The position numbers were made by a program, and so were the translations under genes. Below are positions 16,462 to 26,300 of a DNA stretch of 64,000 bases, piece by piece (position 1 is the stretch's first letter; the number at the start of each line of letters is the position of its first letter). Below the pieces are notes generated by a model that worked only from the letters and a program-made list of their open reading frames with translations, made no database searches and was not told the origin of the DNA. Source of the stretch: Pseudochryseolinea flava (GTDB lineage: Bacteria > Bacteroidota > Bacteroidia > Cytophagales > Cyclobacteriaceae); NCBI RefSeq assembly GCF_003286915.1, contig NZ_QMFY01000013.1, forward strand, positions 1 through 64,000. The letters run 5' to 3'.

Positions 16462-19083
16462 CTACTTCGTACGTCGCCTAATCAAAGTAAGACATTTTTC
16501 AAGCACTTCGTCACTTCCTTTTACAATGCCATCCAGACTTTGTTCGACAACAATGTCGGGCTCAAGATGCTGTAAACTGGAGTTGTTTCGCAACGAGAGT
16601 TCGTACCGGCCAATGGGAATTTCCACTTCTATACCGGTATTGGGCAACGTTAGTGTTGGTGTTCCCAAACTATTGTTCCCCCTATACGCGCCACCACACG
16701 ATTCTCCGATGAAAAGCGCACGATGGTGGTCATGCACAATAGAAGCAAATTCTGCCGCGGTTGAAAATGTGATACCATTAATCAGAACATACAATTTTCC
16801 TTTAAAGGCATTTTGTTTTGGTGTTTGCTTCTTTAGGTTTCGATGTTGTCGAAAGGAATATGAATTTCCATGTTCGTTGATACTATTTATAAACTCAGGA
16901 AGTGCCTTCGTAAAGTTGATACCGTTAAAATGAAGACGATTAAGTGATGTGGTATCTGGTTTGTTGACTAAAATTCTGTGGTAGTAGTCGAATGTGCTGT
17001 CGGTAAGATGTGAATACAATAACGCGCCCAAGCTATCATATCCGCCTTCGTTGTTCCTGATGTCGATGATCACATTTTGGATTTTGTATTTGTGAATTGC
17101 ATTGAATGTTGAATCGATGTGTCGAACGAAGTTTGTTCCTCCAAAGCTTGGTAAGGTGATGAGAACAGTGCTCATGCTATCGTAACACTTCGATGTAATG
17201 CGCGATGGTCCATCACTGCTATAGTCGATGCCAGGAAGTTGAGCTTTTTGCATGCCATTTAATGGTGAAATATATTCAACGTGAAAGGTGTCGGCGCTTG
17301 AAATATGATTTTTATACAACGTGGCGAAATATTTACTGATCATGGCATCTTTGTTTGAAGCGCCATCGGTAGGCGTTACGGCGCGAAGTTGTGCTAGAAT
17401 CGTTTTTACGTCCAATGTATTGATGTTTTTGATCTCCGACGCTTCATTAATGTTACTGGCTGAACTAGTCGTGAAAATGCGATCATTTTTGACGACGACT
17501 GCCAATGGAAAGTACTTGCCAAATTGTTGATGATACGCTACTGCCTCCTTTGATGGAATACTCGTGGTGTGCCCACAATGTATACTTTCGATGAGCGCAC
17601 TCACTATATTTAAGAACGATCGTTCACTGTTATTTTTTTGAACGTTCTTTATTGCGTTTAGGAAATTCTTTTCGAATTCCTGGCGCGTTTGGTAAGTGAA
17701 TAAGTCGGGATGCACTTTCTCCAGCGTTTCTTTGAGGTATTTCAGGTCAGCATGTTGTTCTTTGATGGAGTACTTTTTCTGTACCGTTTTCTCAAGATAC
17801 GTTTGCTGTTTACCCAATTCCCATCTCGCGTTTTTCATCGAAAGTGATGCTGCGATCGCTGAGGCTAGCGTGTCCGATTTTAAAACGAGATGATCGTTCC
17901 AGTCTTCGTTAATTTGATACGTCTCATGGTGTTGCTTTAAGTAGTTCTGAAGTGTGGGTGTTTTACCGACCGCCTCAACGTTAGAATTAAGCTCCGCAGT
18001 AATTGTGGTGTCGATCTTCGTAACAATGTATTCCGATTTTATCGAGAGATTTTTTAACGTCGTTTGTGTAATACCCATTACAGACAATGAAGCGTCGACG
18101 GTGTTGAGTGCTGTAATTCGATTTGGATACCATCTGTTTCCGATACGTTTATAGGTAATCTCGAGTTGTTCATCTCTAATGTTGATATTTTTCGGTGAAT
18201 TGCTTACTACTTCGGAGTTCCAATTTCTATTCACTTTCATGTGCCCGGCACCGTACGCGCTGATGTTGTATTTTATTTTCACGATCGCCGATGTAGTTGC
18301 GTCAATGTATATTGTACCATCTATTAAAGATGGTTTTACATTTTTACGTTGGTGAAAAGCGATAACATAAATGTCACGACCATCCATCACAACGGGGTTT
18401 TCCCAATCGAACGTGTAGTAACGACTGAGATCATGGTTACTCAGGGCAATCCCTAGGAAATTGCGACGGGAGGGATTTGCTAACGCTTTAGTTGATCGCC
18501 AACCCACGGTATAGAATCCGCCTCGTGAGGAATTCCACAGCGGAGCTTTCCATGCTTTATCTTCCATAAATTGTGACTTCAAAATGCGTGGCATCAACGT
18601 GCTTCCATCATGTTCGAATACGGCCTCAAACCACTGTACGATCTCCTGGTCGGCGGTAACATACTCCCGCGCAAAGCCTGTTATTCGATATGCAGTAGAG
18701 TTATAGTTTACGGGTATCTTATTTAGTGCTTCATAGACGACATCGACAGGGTCAGTTGGTGTGATTAGTATTTCTCCTAGCGTGATGTGTTCAGCTTCGA
18801 GCTCAATGACAGGCTGTATATTTAACTCACTTACATTAATAACAACGGAGCGGTAGCCAATGTACGAAATGCGAACCTTTGCGTTTGAAATCGTCGGTAA
18901 TGTAAATTCGCCTGCAGCGTTAGAAGTCGTTCCTTGCGAAGTATTCTCGATGCCAATCGTGGCATAGGGCAACGGAGCTTGCGTTGCTTTGTCGATGATT
19001 TTTCCGGAGAGGCTGTTTTGCGATTGGCCATCAACAATGTAAAGTAGTGCGAGTAATGAGACAACGATTTTTTTCAGTTCCAT
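16462..19083 (-). CDS. Carboxypeptidase-regulatory domain + S41 family peptidase
   Basis: Start MELKKIVVSLLALLYIVDGQS gives a clear signal peptide and 873 residues. The first part is a CarbopepD_reg-like beta-sandwich (SGKIIDKATQAPLPYATIGIENTSQGTTSN). A middle region resembles the DUF5686/outer-membrane-associated segment (about 110-390). The C-terminal half is a tail-specific protease (S41/TSPc) fold: NVIIDIRNNEGGYDSLG, then GKLYVLINGITFSTAAEFA with the likely catalytic Ser, then FIGESCGGAYRG. S41 enzymes cleave proteins in the periplasm. The fusion with a TonB-plug-like regulatory domain is unusual and its job is unclear. Confidence 0.8.
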   Translation of the reverse strand: MELKKIVVSLLALLYIVDGQSQNSLSGKIIDKATQAPLPYATIGIENTSQGTTSNAAGEFTLPTISNAKVRISYIGYRSVVINVSELNIQPVIELEAEHITLGEILITPTDPVDVVYEALNKIPVNYNSTAYRITGFAREYVTADQEIVQWFEAVFEHDGSTLMPRILKSQFMEDKAWKAPLWNSSRGGFYTVGWRSTKALANPSRRNFLGIALSNHDLSRYYTFDWENPVVMDGRDIYVIAFHQRKNVKPSLIDGTIYIDATTSAIVKIKYNISAYGAGHMKVNRNWNSEVVSNSPKNINIRDEQLEITYKRIGNRWYPNRITALNTVDASLSVMGITQTTLKNLSIKSEYIVTKIDTTITAELNSNVEAVGKTPTLQNYLKQHHETYQINEDWNDHLVLKSDTLASAIAASLSMKNARWELGKQQTYLEKTVQKKYSIKEQHADLKYLKETLEKVHPDLFTYQTRQEFEKNFLNAIKNVQKNNSERSFLNIVSALIESIHCGHTTSIPSKEAVAYHQQFGKYFPLAVVVKNDRIFTTSSASNINEASEIKNINTLDVKTILAQLRAVTPTDGASNKDAMISKYFATLYKNHISSADTFHVEYISPLNGMQKAQLPGIDYSSDGPSRITSKCYDSMSTVLITLPSFGGTNFVRHIDSTFNAIHKYKIQNVIIDIRNNEGGYDSLGALLYSHLTDSTFDYYHRILVNKPDTTSLNRLHFNGINFTKALPEFINSINEHGNSYSFRQHRNLKKQTPKQNAFKGKLYVLINGITFSTAAEFASIVHDHHRALFIGESCGGAYRGNNSLGTPTLTLPNTGIEVEIPIGRYELSLRNNSSLQHLEPDIVVEQSLDGIVKGSDEVLEKCLTLIRRRTK

Positions 19084-19324
19084 TTTTAACAGATGTAGCC
19101 TAAGCAAAGAAAGTTTTAAAATACGTGACCAATCGACACCGTCATCAGTCAGGCCGCGATGGCAATACTACGCGGTTTGATGAAGCGTTGTCAATCTCGT
19201 GAATTTCCTGATTCCATAGATTGTTCAGCGTCTGCCATTGAAGTACATTGCAGCTTATCTCGAAATTACAGCGGAACCATGAAGTGGAATAAGGGCAGAG
19301 TAGTCTAATTTATTTTAAAGAATT

Positions 19325-20371
19325 ATGAATATGATACAAGCAAAAGGATATGCAGCACAATCACCGACAACCGACCTTGCACCTTGGAACTTTGAGCGAC
19401 GCACGCCAGGGCCAAAGGATGTTCAGATTGAAATCCTGTATTGTGGCGTTTGTCATTCTGATCTTCACCAAATTAAAAACGATTGGTTCCCAGGAATTTT
19501 TCCGATGGTGCCAGGACATGAAATTGTAGGTAGGGTAACCGTTGCAGGCGCTGCTGTAAAGAAATTTAAAGTCGGTGACGTTGCTGCGATTGGTTGCCTT
19601 GTTGATTCTTGTCGGTCGTGTGAAAATTGTAAGGAAGGACTGGAACAGTATTGCACGAATGGTTCGTCGCCGACATATAACGGTAGATACAAAGATGGCA
19701 CGCCAACGTACGGTGGTTATTCGAACATTATTGTTGCAGATGAAGATTTTGTTTTGAAGGTGTCGGATAAGCTTTCATTAGCTGCTGTTGCACCTCTACT
19801 TTGCGCAGGAATTACGACCTATTCGCCACTACGGCATTGGAAGGTTGGCAAAGGACATAAGCTTGCTGTTCTCGGCCTCGGTGGACTTGGCCATATGGCG
19901 GTTAAATTCGGCGTCGCATTTGGTGCCGAAGTTACTGTGCTCAGCACTTCAGCGTCGAAAGAAGCTGACGCGAAAAAATTAGGCGCACATAATTTTGTGG
20001 TCACCAGCGACAAACAACAGGTTCGTGGTGTGAAGCGCCACTTCGATTTTATCATCGATACCGTTTCCGCTCCCCATGATCTGAATATGTACCTCTCCAT
20101 GCTTCGTATCAATGGTACTCATATTATTGTCGGCCTCCCTGCTGATCAATTACCGGTGTCGGCAATGAAACTCACAGATTCACGCAGAAGTGTTGCAGGT
20201 TCATCTATCGGCGGTATTCAAGAAACGCAAGAGATGCTAGACTTTTGCGAAGCGCACAACATCGTAAGTGACATCGAACTCATTGATATGAAAAATATTC
20301 ATCATGCTTACGATCGAATGCTCAAGGGCGATGTACGCTATAGGTTTGTTATCGACATGAAAACGCTATAA
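19325..20371 (+). CDS. Zinc-dependent NAD(P) alcohol dehydrogenase (YahK/Ahr-like)
   Basis: The 348-residue MDR-family enzyme has catalytic-zinc motifs GVCHSDLHQIKNDW and GHEIVG, and four structural-zinc cysteines in CLVDSCRSCENCKEGLEQYC. It also has the Rossmann motif LGLGGLGHMAVKFG. The order and length fit cinnamyl alcohol/aldehyde reductases such as YahK and Ahr, which reduce aldehydes to alcohols with NADPH. It is cytoplasmic. ATG codons at 19325 and 19331 are both possible. It is a single gene, preceded by 240 bp with no other gene visible. Confidence 0.9.
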   Translation: MNMIQAKGYAAQSPTTDLAPWNFERRTPGPKDVQIEILYCGVCHSDLHQIKNDWFPGIFPMVPGHEIVGRVTVAGAAVKKFKVGDVAAIGCLVDSCRSCENCKEGLEQYCTNGSSPTYNGRYKDGTPTYGGYSNIIVADEDFVLKVSDKLSLAAVAPLLCAGITTYSPLRHWKVGKGHKLAVLGLGGLGHMAVKFGVAFGAEVTVLSTSASKEADAKKLGAHNFVVTSDKQQVRGVKRHFDFIIDTVSAPHDLNMYLSMLRINGTHIIVGLPADQLPVSAMKLTDSRRSVAGSSIGGIQETQEMLDFCEAHNIVSDIELIDMKNIHHAYDRMLKGDVRYRFVIDMKTL

Positions 20372-20439
20372 GAAAATGTCGGCGTGACGTCGGATGATAC
20401 GACAAAAACTTCCTGACTTCACGCCCAACTTTCAAAACG

Positions 20440-20895
20440 TCAATTCGTTTCCGCTACCTTTTTGATTTCGACGAGGATTGGATTCCATCCGTCGCCGTTG
20501 TTGTATACATCTTTGTAGCGACGTTCACCATCGATGATGTTTGCAAAATCACCCTGCGTAACAGTGAATAATGTCCCGCCATTTTCCGGAACAAGACTAT
20601 ACGTTACCGTCGTGTAGTTTTCAGGAACATCTTCCCATCCCATGTTTGGATCGAATGTGGTATAAGCTAAAAAGTTTTGAGGATCGATTTCGACTACCTT
20701 TCCTGTTACGGCGACCAATTCTTTTCCATCAAACACGCCTTTCCAAATTAGCGGGCTTCCGATCTTCCAGTCGCTTAGCGCTTCACAACCGAACATGTAT
20801 TTCTTTGTTTCCTCTGGCTTCGTCAGTACCTCCCAAACACGTGAAGTTGGTGCGTTGATGCGTATCGTATTTTTAACAATTAAGGAGTGGCTCAT
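20440..20895 (-). CDS. SRPBCC (AHSA1-like) domain protein
   Basis: The 151-residue protein starts with the AHSA1-type pattern VKNTIRINAPTSRVWEVLTKPEETKKYMFG, continues with SDWKIGSPLIWKG and TYSLVPENGGTLFTVTQGDF, and ends in a helix (WNPILVEIKKVAE). The fold binds hydrophobic ligands or acts as a co-chaperone-like module. Its role here is unknown. It is transcribed leftwards, 67 bp after an AraC regulator on the same strand. Confidence 0.85.
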   Translation of the reverse strand: MSHSLIVKNTIRINAPTSRVWEVLTKPEETKKYMFGCEALSDWKIGSPLIWKGVFDGKELVAVTGKVVEIDPQNFLAYTTFDPNMGWEDVPENYTTVTYSLVPENGGTLFTVTQGDFANIIDGERRYKDVYNNGDGWNPILVEIKKVAETN

Positions 20896-20962
20896 ATTGT
20901 TGATATTTTGTTTAATAAATGATAGTCAAAAGTAACAAACGCCGGTTTTGAGCGATTGCGTT

Positions 20963-21865
20963 TTAAGAAGTCTTTCTAACCAAAACAGGAGTGATTCCGA
21001 ATTTCTTTTTAAAAGCATTGTTAAAATGCTGCGGCGTGGCGTAACCCAGCTCGGTAGAGATCTCTGCGGCCGTTTTATCAGTATTAAGAAGGTATTGGTG
21101 GGCAAGGTTGAGCCGTTGCTCTGTTAAGTATCCGAAAATTGTATTGTTGAATGTCTCTTTGAAGCCACGCTTGAGTTTGTATTCATTCAAGCCCACGGTC
21201 TTTGCAATCTCAGAAAGATTAGGCGGCGATGTAACACGATCATTGATGAGATCGCGCACCGCGATGATTTTCTCTTTGTCGGTTTTGCTTTTGATGATCG
21301 TTTCTTTTTGCGTCGCAGCCTTACTGCATGCTTCAGCTGAGAGCACCAGAAGTTCAATGCTTTTTGACAGTAGAAAAAGTTTTTGAAGATCGCCCGTATA
21401 CCGCGAGTGGATAACCTGTAAGATCACTTGTTCAATGCTTGCGTCGATCACTCCCCAATGATCACTAAGGATCACCGATTGCTCTTGTATAAGTTGTTCG
21501 GTAAAGCGCTTGAGGAGATCGTTTGAATTTTGGGTGAACTGAATGAATGTCTCTTTCGGGAATTGTACGCCAAAGGTTTCTATTTCTAACGTTTTATTTT
21601 CGACAGTCATGTCGAAGCCTTTTGAATACATGATGTTGTGATGCCCGCCAATGAGATCGTACTTCTTTCCAAGCTGATGGTAGGTGAAAGTGTAATCACC
21701 TTTTAAACCAAAGTGTAAACGCACAACGTCATTTTGATTGCTTGCATCGAAGCTTCCGAACGTGTTCCAGCGCGTAATGCCATGCCCCAACTTGATGTCG
21801 TCGCACATCCAGGTGGTCGCGGTTAGTTCGCCGTCTTCGTTGGTGAGCATCCTTTTTTCTTGCAT
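20963..21865 (-). CDS. AraC family transcriptional regulator
   Basis: The 300-residue protein has a cupin-like N-terminal sensor region (about 1-180) and a C-terminal AraC/XylS double HTH (about 200-298): INDRVTSPPNLSEIAKTVGLNEYKLKRGFKETF, then YLTEQRLNLAHQYLLNTDKTAAEISTELGYATPQHFNNAFKKKFG. It is cytoplasmic, and the ligand is unknown. It is followed on the same strand by the SRPBCC gene, which may be its target or operon partner. Confidence 0.9.
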   Translation of the reverse strand: MQEKRMLTNEDGELTATTWMCDDIKLGHGITRWNTFGSFDASNQNDVVRLHFGLKGDYTFTYHQLGKKYDLIGGHHNIMYSKGFDMTVENKTLEIETFGVQFPKETFIQFTQNSNDLLKRFTEQLIQEQSVILSDHWGVIDASIEQVILQVIHSRYTGDLQKLFLLSKSIELLVLSAEACSKAATQKETIIKSKTDKEKIIAVRDLINDRVTSPPNLSEIAKTVGLNEYKLKRGFKETFNNTIFGYLTEQRLNLAHQYLLNTDKTAAEISTELGYATPQHFNNAFKKKFGITPVLVRKTS

Positions 21866-22121
21866 GCGTGTCGTATTCGTTATTAGATATTAGAAGGAAA
21901 AGAGCAATCTTCTGGAGACTCAACGGCGCAATTTCAGCGCAATCAATCTCTACGCTAAGATAAAAGAAGGATACTTTATTAGATAATAAAAGTCGTTACA
22001 GACGTTTCTTGTAGCCTGGTTCTTGTAATACTTTAAGTATGCCAAGCGACTGTTCAAAGAACACGGTAATTTTTATGTGGATTATGACGATACTATCGAA
22101 ATGTCCTCGTTAATTTGGGGA

Positions 22122-23009
22122 ATGTCTCTTTTTATCACGTCACTGAACTCCGGCAGTAATGGTAATTGCTACTATGTTGGCAATGAAGACGAAGCCGTGC
22201 TCATCGACGCAGGAATTAGCTGTCGGGAAACAGAGAAAAGATTGAAGAGACTCGAACTTGATATTAACAAAATCAAGGCGATTTTTATTACGCACGAACA
22301 CGCTGATCACATTCAAGGCGTACGCGTACTCGTAAAAAAATATCGTTTGCCAGTATATATCACGCCTCGGACGTTACATCAAAGCCATATTTTTATATCG
22401 CCACATCTCATTCGTTCTTTTCAACCGTATGAACCGGTAGTGATTGGCAACTTGGCGATTACAGCGTTTCCAAAATTACACGATGCAATCGATCCGCATA
22501 GCTTTGTGGTGTCGTGTGGGAATGTTCGCGTAGGTGTAATGACGGACATCGGTCGTGTTTGCCCGCATGTAGTTCATAATTTCCAAAATTGTCACGCGGT
22601 ATTCTTGGAGTCAAATTACGACGCTGAAATGTTAGAGAATGGTCCGTATTCTTACGGGTTAAAAAATAGAATTCGTGGTGGCAAAGGCCACATCTCTAAC
22701 AGCGAAGCATTTCGTCTCTTTGTAGAACATCGTTCGCCGTTCATGAGTCACCTCTTACTATCGCATTTGTCGCACGACAACAACACGCCGACATTGGTAG
22801 AGAATTTATTTAAATCGATGGCGGGTGATACGCAAGTGATCATTGCATCTCGTTTTGAAGAAACGGCTGTTTATCATATCAGCAGTTCCGTCGACTTAAT
22901 TCCGCCAATACTTTCCGAACCAGTGATCACCTACGAAAGCCTAGTGAAGATGAAACCGGTTAGGAAAGTAAAGGCCGTCAAGAATCAGTTTCAGTTGAAC
23001 TTATTTTAG
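22122..23009 (+). CDS. MBL fold metallo-hydrolase (PhnP/WalJ-like)
   Basis: The ATG at 22122 is chosen because MSLFITSLNSGSNGNCYYVG is the usual N-terminus of this family. The longer frame starts at a GTG at 22077. The 295-residue protein has the metallo-beta-lactamase motif THEHADHIQG, the later HDAIDPHSF histidine, TDIGRV and LLSHLSHDNN metal ligands. Related YycJ/WalJ proteins are cytoplasmic DNA nucleases or phosphodiesterases. The precise substrate is unknown. It is monocistronic and convergent with the next gene. Confidence 0.87.
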   Translation: MSLFITSLNSGSNGNCYYVGNEDEAVLIDAGISCRETEKRLKRLELDINKIKAIFITHEHADHIQGVRVLVKKYRLPVYITPRTLHQSHIFISPHLIRSFQPYEPVVIGNLAITAFPKLHDAIDPHSFVVSCGNVRVGVMTDIGRVCPHVVHNFQNCHAVFLESNYDAEMLENGPYSYGLKNRIRGGKGHISNSEAFRLFVEHRSPFMSHLLLSHLSHDNNTPTLVENLFKSMAGDTQVIIASRFEETAVYHISSSVDLIPPILSEPVITYESLVKMKPVRKVKAVKNQFQLNLF

Positions 23010-23019
23010 TTCAAATCAA

Positions 23020-23892
23020 TCAAAAAACGTTCGTGTAATCTTCGGGGATCTTTGTGATGTTTTTGATTTGAATTTCTTTGAAGAAAATTTCAGCAGCTTC
23101 ACTCTGTAGCTGCAGTTTTCCTTTTGTAAGTGGCTTCGCTGTGGTACCGTCAAAGTAACGCGAGTTGCTGATGGCATTCACTACTTCATCGTTAATGATA
23201 TAGATTGCTTTATCGCCAAAACAGATCAGTTCTAATGTATTCCATTCACCATTGGGTTTCTCCGTATTTTTTCCGCGCAAGCAATGTATGCGACCACCTG
23301 TTCCGTGACCGAATGAAGTTGGAATACCACCAGCTTTGTATTGCAATGTATCGGCGGTTGTATCAGCCACAGAGATATCGACTATTGAGGTGCTAATCGG
23401 CCAGAAGTCTCCGTTACCCTTTTCGATGATTTGAAATTCCTGCGAAAGCATCCATGAGCGCCAGTAGTCAACGCCGCTTTCTCCTTGCGAATGATAGAGT
23501 ACGCCAGAGTCCATATACTCGTCTTTTCTAGGATCAGACTTTAGATTTCCCCATTTGAATTTTAATTTGAGGTGGTAATTCTCAAACTCTTCTTTTGTGA
23601 AAATGCATCCGTAGATTTCTCCACTGATGCGCAGTACAGTTTCACCGTGCTCTTCCGTCGTTGAAAATATATTTAAGGTGTCTTTGTTGTAACCAATGGG
23701 TTGAATTGCATTTCCTGCCGAATCTTTTGGAGCTTCGCCGTTGTATCCAAGCTGATGTCTAAAGCTCAAATAGTTTTCCCATCCCTGCATGTCTTTCGTT
23801 AAGAGTGACCGCCATTCTTCTTTTTTTGTCGTACATGTCGTAGTGAAAGCAAGTATGATGAAGATGAGGAGGTGTGTGTAGCGTTTGTTCAT
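23020..23892 (-). CDS. DUF1080 (3-keto-disaccharide hydrolase type) lipoprotein
   Basis: The 290-residue lipoprotein has a lipobox Cys near residue 20 in LAFTTTCTTK. The rest is a concanavalin-like DUF1080 domain: WENYLSFRHQLGYNG, the strand FTKEEFENYHLKLKFKWG, SGVLYHSQGESGVDYWRSWMLSQEFQIIEKG, and a final IFFKEIQIKNI. DUF1080 members include 3-keto-glycoside hydrolases and broad glycoside-binding proteins. It would sit on the outer membrane or in the periplasm. It overlaps the preceding DJ-1 gene by 4 bp (ATGA), so the two are translationally coupled. Confidence 0.87.
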   Translation of the reverse strand: MNKRYTHLLIFIILAFTTTCTTKKEEWRSLLTKDMQGWENYLSFRHQLGYNGEAPKDSAGNAIQPIGYNKDTLNIFSTTEEHGETVLRISGEIYGCIFTKEEFENYHLKLKFKWGNLKSDPRKDEYMDSGVLYHSQGESGVDYWRSWMLSQEFQIIEKGNGDFWPISTSIVDISVADTTADTLQYKAGGIPTSFGHGTGGRIHCLRGKNTEKPNGEWNTLELICFGDKAIYIINDEVVNAISNSRYFDGTTAKPLTKGKLQLQSEAAEIFFKEIQIKNITKIPEDYTNVF

Positions 23893-24572
23893 GGTATATC
23901 GGAATCAATTATCGTTTTTATAATATGTTTTCGCGCGTTAAAAAGTTCCTGCGATTTCACTTCTACATAGTGTGTTATGGCTGGCGCTGCGGATTTTGGT
24001 GAACCGTCTTGAAATGGAGGTTGTGGATCATATTCAAGCATGAGTTGAGTTGTGCGTGCGACGTCAGTCCCGACAATCAAGGCGGTTAGCTGTAGTCCGA
24101 AATCAATGCCTGATGTCACACCGGCGCCAGTGATTCTATTTCTGTCTACCACGACTCGAGCATCTTCCGTTTCTATTCCAAGTAGCTGTAATAGCGGTAA
24201 TGATCGCCAATGGGTTGTTGCCTTGAAACCACGCAACGTACCGGCTACTGCTAGCAGCAAAGACCCCGTGCAAACCGATGTGATGTACTTCGCGTTAGCA
24301 GTTTGTTTTTTGATAAAGGAAATATAGTGATGGTTGGCCAGGAGTGATGTAATACCGCGACCTCCCGGAACAAAAAGAATATCGCATGGTGGGCATGTTT
24401 GAAAATCATATTTTGCCTCCAGTACTAGTCCGCCTTCAGCTTCGATATTTCCGGTCACTGCCGACGTGATGTAAAGGTCAAAACATCCAGCTTTTGCAAA
24501 TACTTCATATGGCCCGACGAAGTCCAGCGCCGTGAGTTGAGGGAATATGAGCATGCATACGGAGTGCTTCAT
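23889..24572 (-). CDS. DJ-1/PfpI family protein
   Basis: The start MKHSVCMLIFPQLTALDFVGPYEV at 24572 is preferred over the upstream ATG at 24590 and gives 227 residues. The DJ-1/PfpI fold shows ILFVPGGRG and the nucleophile-elbow Cys in ITSVCTGSLLLAVAGTL with ATTHWRSLPLL, as in isonitrile hydratase InhA and GlxA sensor domains. There is no HTH, so it is the enzyme-like form. Isonitrile hydratase is the closest named activity, but this is unproven. It is coupled to the DUF1080 lipoprotein gene by a 4-bp overlap. Confidence 0.82.
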   Translation of the reverse strand: MKHSVCMLIFPQLTALDFVGPYEVFAKAGCFDLYITSAVTGNIEAEGGLVLEAKYDFQTCPPCDILFVPGGRGITSLLANHHYISFIKKQTANAKYITSVCTGSLLLAVAGTLRGFKATTHWRSLPLLQLLGIETEDARVVVDRNRITGAGVTSGIDFGLQLTALIVGTDVARTTQLMLEYDPQPPFQDGSPKSAAPAITHYVEVKSQELFNARKHIIKTIIDSDIP

Positions 24573-24599
24573 GAATCGCAATATAAACACTAATTGAGA

Positions 24600-24745
24600 A
24601 TTTAAGCATTCACGCTGCGGGCCGTTGCGTCTGCCTCTGCGGTGAAAAAAACATATTAGTAACAGAGACTCTTTTACTTAGTTGTTTTTTTTAAAAACGT
24701 TTTTTAACCGCGAAGATGCATGACGCAAAAGGGTTGTTGCTACCG
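24600..24745. repeat. Degenerate AACCGCGAAGATGC-type intergenic repeat
   Basis: The region between the DJ-1 gene and the sensor kinase contains GCGTCTGCCTCTGCGGTGAAAA and, further on, TTTTTTAACCGCGAAGATGC, which are roughly inverted forms of one phrase. It resembles the dispersed AACCGCAAAGACGC-type repeats seen between Bacteroidota genes. No coding frame is present. Confidence 0.35.
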
Positions 24746-24746
24746 G

Positions 24747-26234
24747 TTACCCTTTGAAAAAGGTCATTCTAAAGACAGTGCCCACGTTAACTTTACTTTG
24801 TACGGATATGCTTCCATTCATTGACTCTACTTGCATCTTGACTAGATATAGTCCTACACCTTTCCCATGTGTGGCAGCGTGAAATCTCTTATAAAGTTTG
24901 AAGACGTCTTTTCCATAATTTTCCAGATCGATGCCAATGCCGTTGTCGGAAAATTCGATGATTGTGGCGTTCGTTTTTGCGAGTGATTTCACTTGAATGA
25001 ACAAGTGCCTTTCTGGTGACTTATACTTTAGCGCATTGCTAAGCAGATTGTAAAAAATACTTTGCACCATTGCCTTTACACCCCAGATTGTGTCGGCGTC
25101 TTCAAAATGAACATTGATTGTTGAGTCGTCACTGATTTTGTCAGCCAAGAGCCGCATCGCGCGATTCCATTCATGCATGAGCGATACATTTTCCTTCACC
25201 GCATAGATCTCGGTGCCCATGTCTAGAATTTGGCCAAGATCTTTGAGTACTTCATCGAGATCTTGTGCACTCTTGGCAATGAGCTCATTAATGTCGCCAT
25301 ATTCAGGTGTGCGCTTTGCAAGATTTGTCAGTCCTAGAAGACGTGCCACGGGGCCGCGTAAGTTATGAGACAAGGTGTAAGAGAACTGCATCAAATCGTT
25401 GTTGCGTTTTACCAGCGCCTCATTTGTTTTTGAAAGTTCGTTTGATGTGGTTTGGACAGAGTGTTCTAAGTTACTTGCGTACCGTTCGAGGTCTAATTTC
25501 TGTCGTTGGATCAAACGGTTCGCCGCTTCGAGGTGCTCACTGCTCAGCATTAACTCCTCGCGTTGAAGTAGCAGTTCTTCATGTTGACGTTTTACTTCTT
25601 GCTGTTGGAGCGTGAGCGATTCGTTCTGTTCGAGTAGTTGGCGTTCTGCTCGCTCCGTCACAGACCGAAGTACAAAAATTCCGCTGATTAAAATCATGAA
25701 AGAAATACCGACAACGTAGCTTATGAAATTATATGATTTAAGCTCAAATCCTTTCTGGTAGTAACCGACACCAAATACTTCATGAATGAGGTCGAATAGC
25801 AACAAGCAAATCGCGATGGTGCTGATGGATACGATCATACTGCTCTTCTCCTCAAGTCGAAATACGATTGCAGGGAGAATTGTACTCGCAAGCAAAATAT
25901 AGCGGCTGTCGAAGTAGGTGATATACGACTGTGGCTGGACGATTTTCATGTAAACCGTAAGGAACATCGTGATGAGCACAGGCGCGATACAAAACACAAG
26001 CCGCCCAATCTTATGGAATCCCTGTTGATTGATAAAAATGATCAGGATAAAAAGCGTTGCAATGCCGATGATGAATGGTGACGTTGGCGACCAGCCGAAA
26101 TCTTTCAACAGAACCGTGAGAAGGAAGAGTGTCAAAAAGCAAAATAATACAGACAATACATTCGCGATGTATACCTGCTGCCAGAAGCGACGAGGTACTA
26201 CTGGTTTCGGCTGTAGAATAGGGTAGACGGACAC
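24747..26234 (-). CDS. Membrane sensor histidine kinase
   Basis: The 495-residue protein has about six transmembrane helices in residues 18-200, then a long Gln/Glu-rich coiled coil (about 205-275), then a HisKA-like domain with the phospho-acceptor in FSYTLSHNLRGPVARLLGL. The HATPase_c domain follows, with the N box YNLLSNALKY, DNGIGID, and GKGVGLYLVKMQVESM. The FSYTLSHNLRGP form is common in Bacteroidota kinases. No receiver domain is attached and no response regulator is adjacent. It lies between two minus-strand groups, 66 bp from the end of the thiamin operon. Confidence 0.85.
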   Translation of the reverse strand: MSVYPILQPKPVVPRRFWQQVYIANVLSVLFCFLTLFLLTVLLKDFGWSPTSPFIIGIATLFILIIFINQQGFHKIGRLVFCIAPVLITMFLTVYMKIVQPQSYITYFDSRYILLASTILPAIVFRLEEKSSMIVSISTIAICLLLFDLIHEVFGVGYYQKGFELKSYNFISYVVGISFMILISGIFVLRSVTERAERQLLEQNESLTLQQQEVKRQHEELLLQREELMLSSEHLEAANRLIQRQKLDLERYASNLEHSVQTTSNELSKTNEALVKRNNDLMQFSYTLSHNLRGPVARLLGLTNLAKRTPEYGDINELIAKSAQDLDEVLKDLGQILDMGTEIYAVKENVSLMHEWNRAMRLLADKISDDSTINVHFEDADTIWGVKAMVQSIFYNLLSNALKYKSPERHLFIQVKSLAKTNATIIEFSDNGIGIDLENYGKDVFKLYKRFHAATHGKGVGLYLVKMQVESMNGSISVQSKVNVGTVFRMTFFKG

Positions 26235-26300
26235 ATGTTAAAGTTACATCAGATTTCGCATACCGGAAAATTCAGGGCGCGATTTCTTGGGCGACATCTG

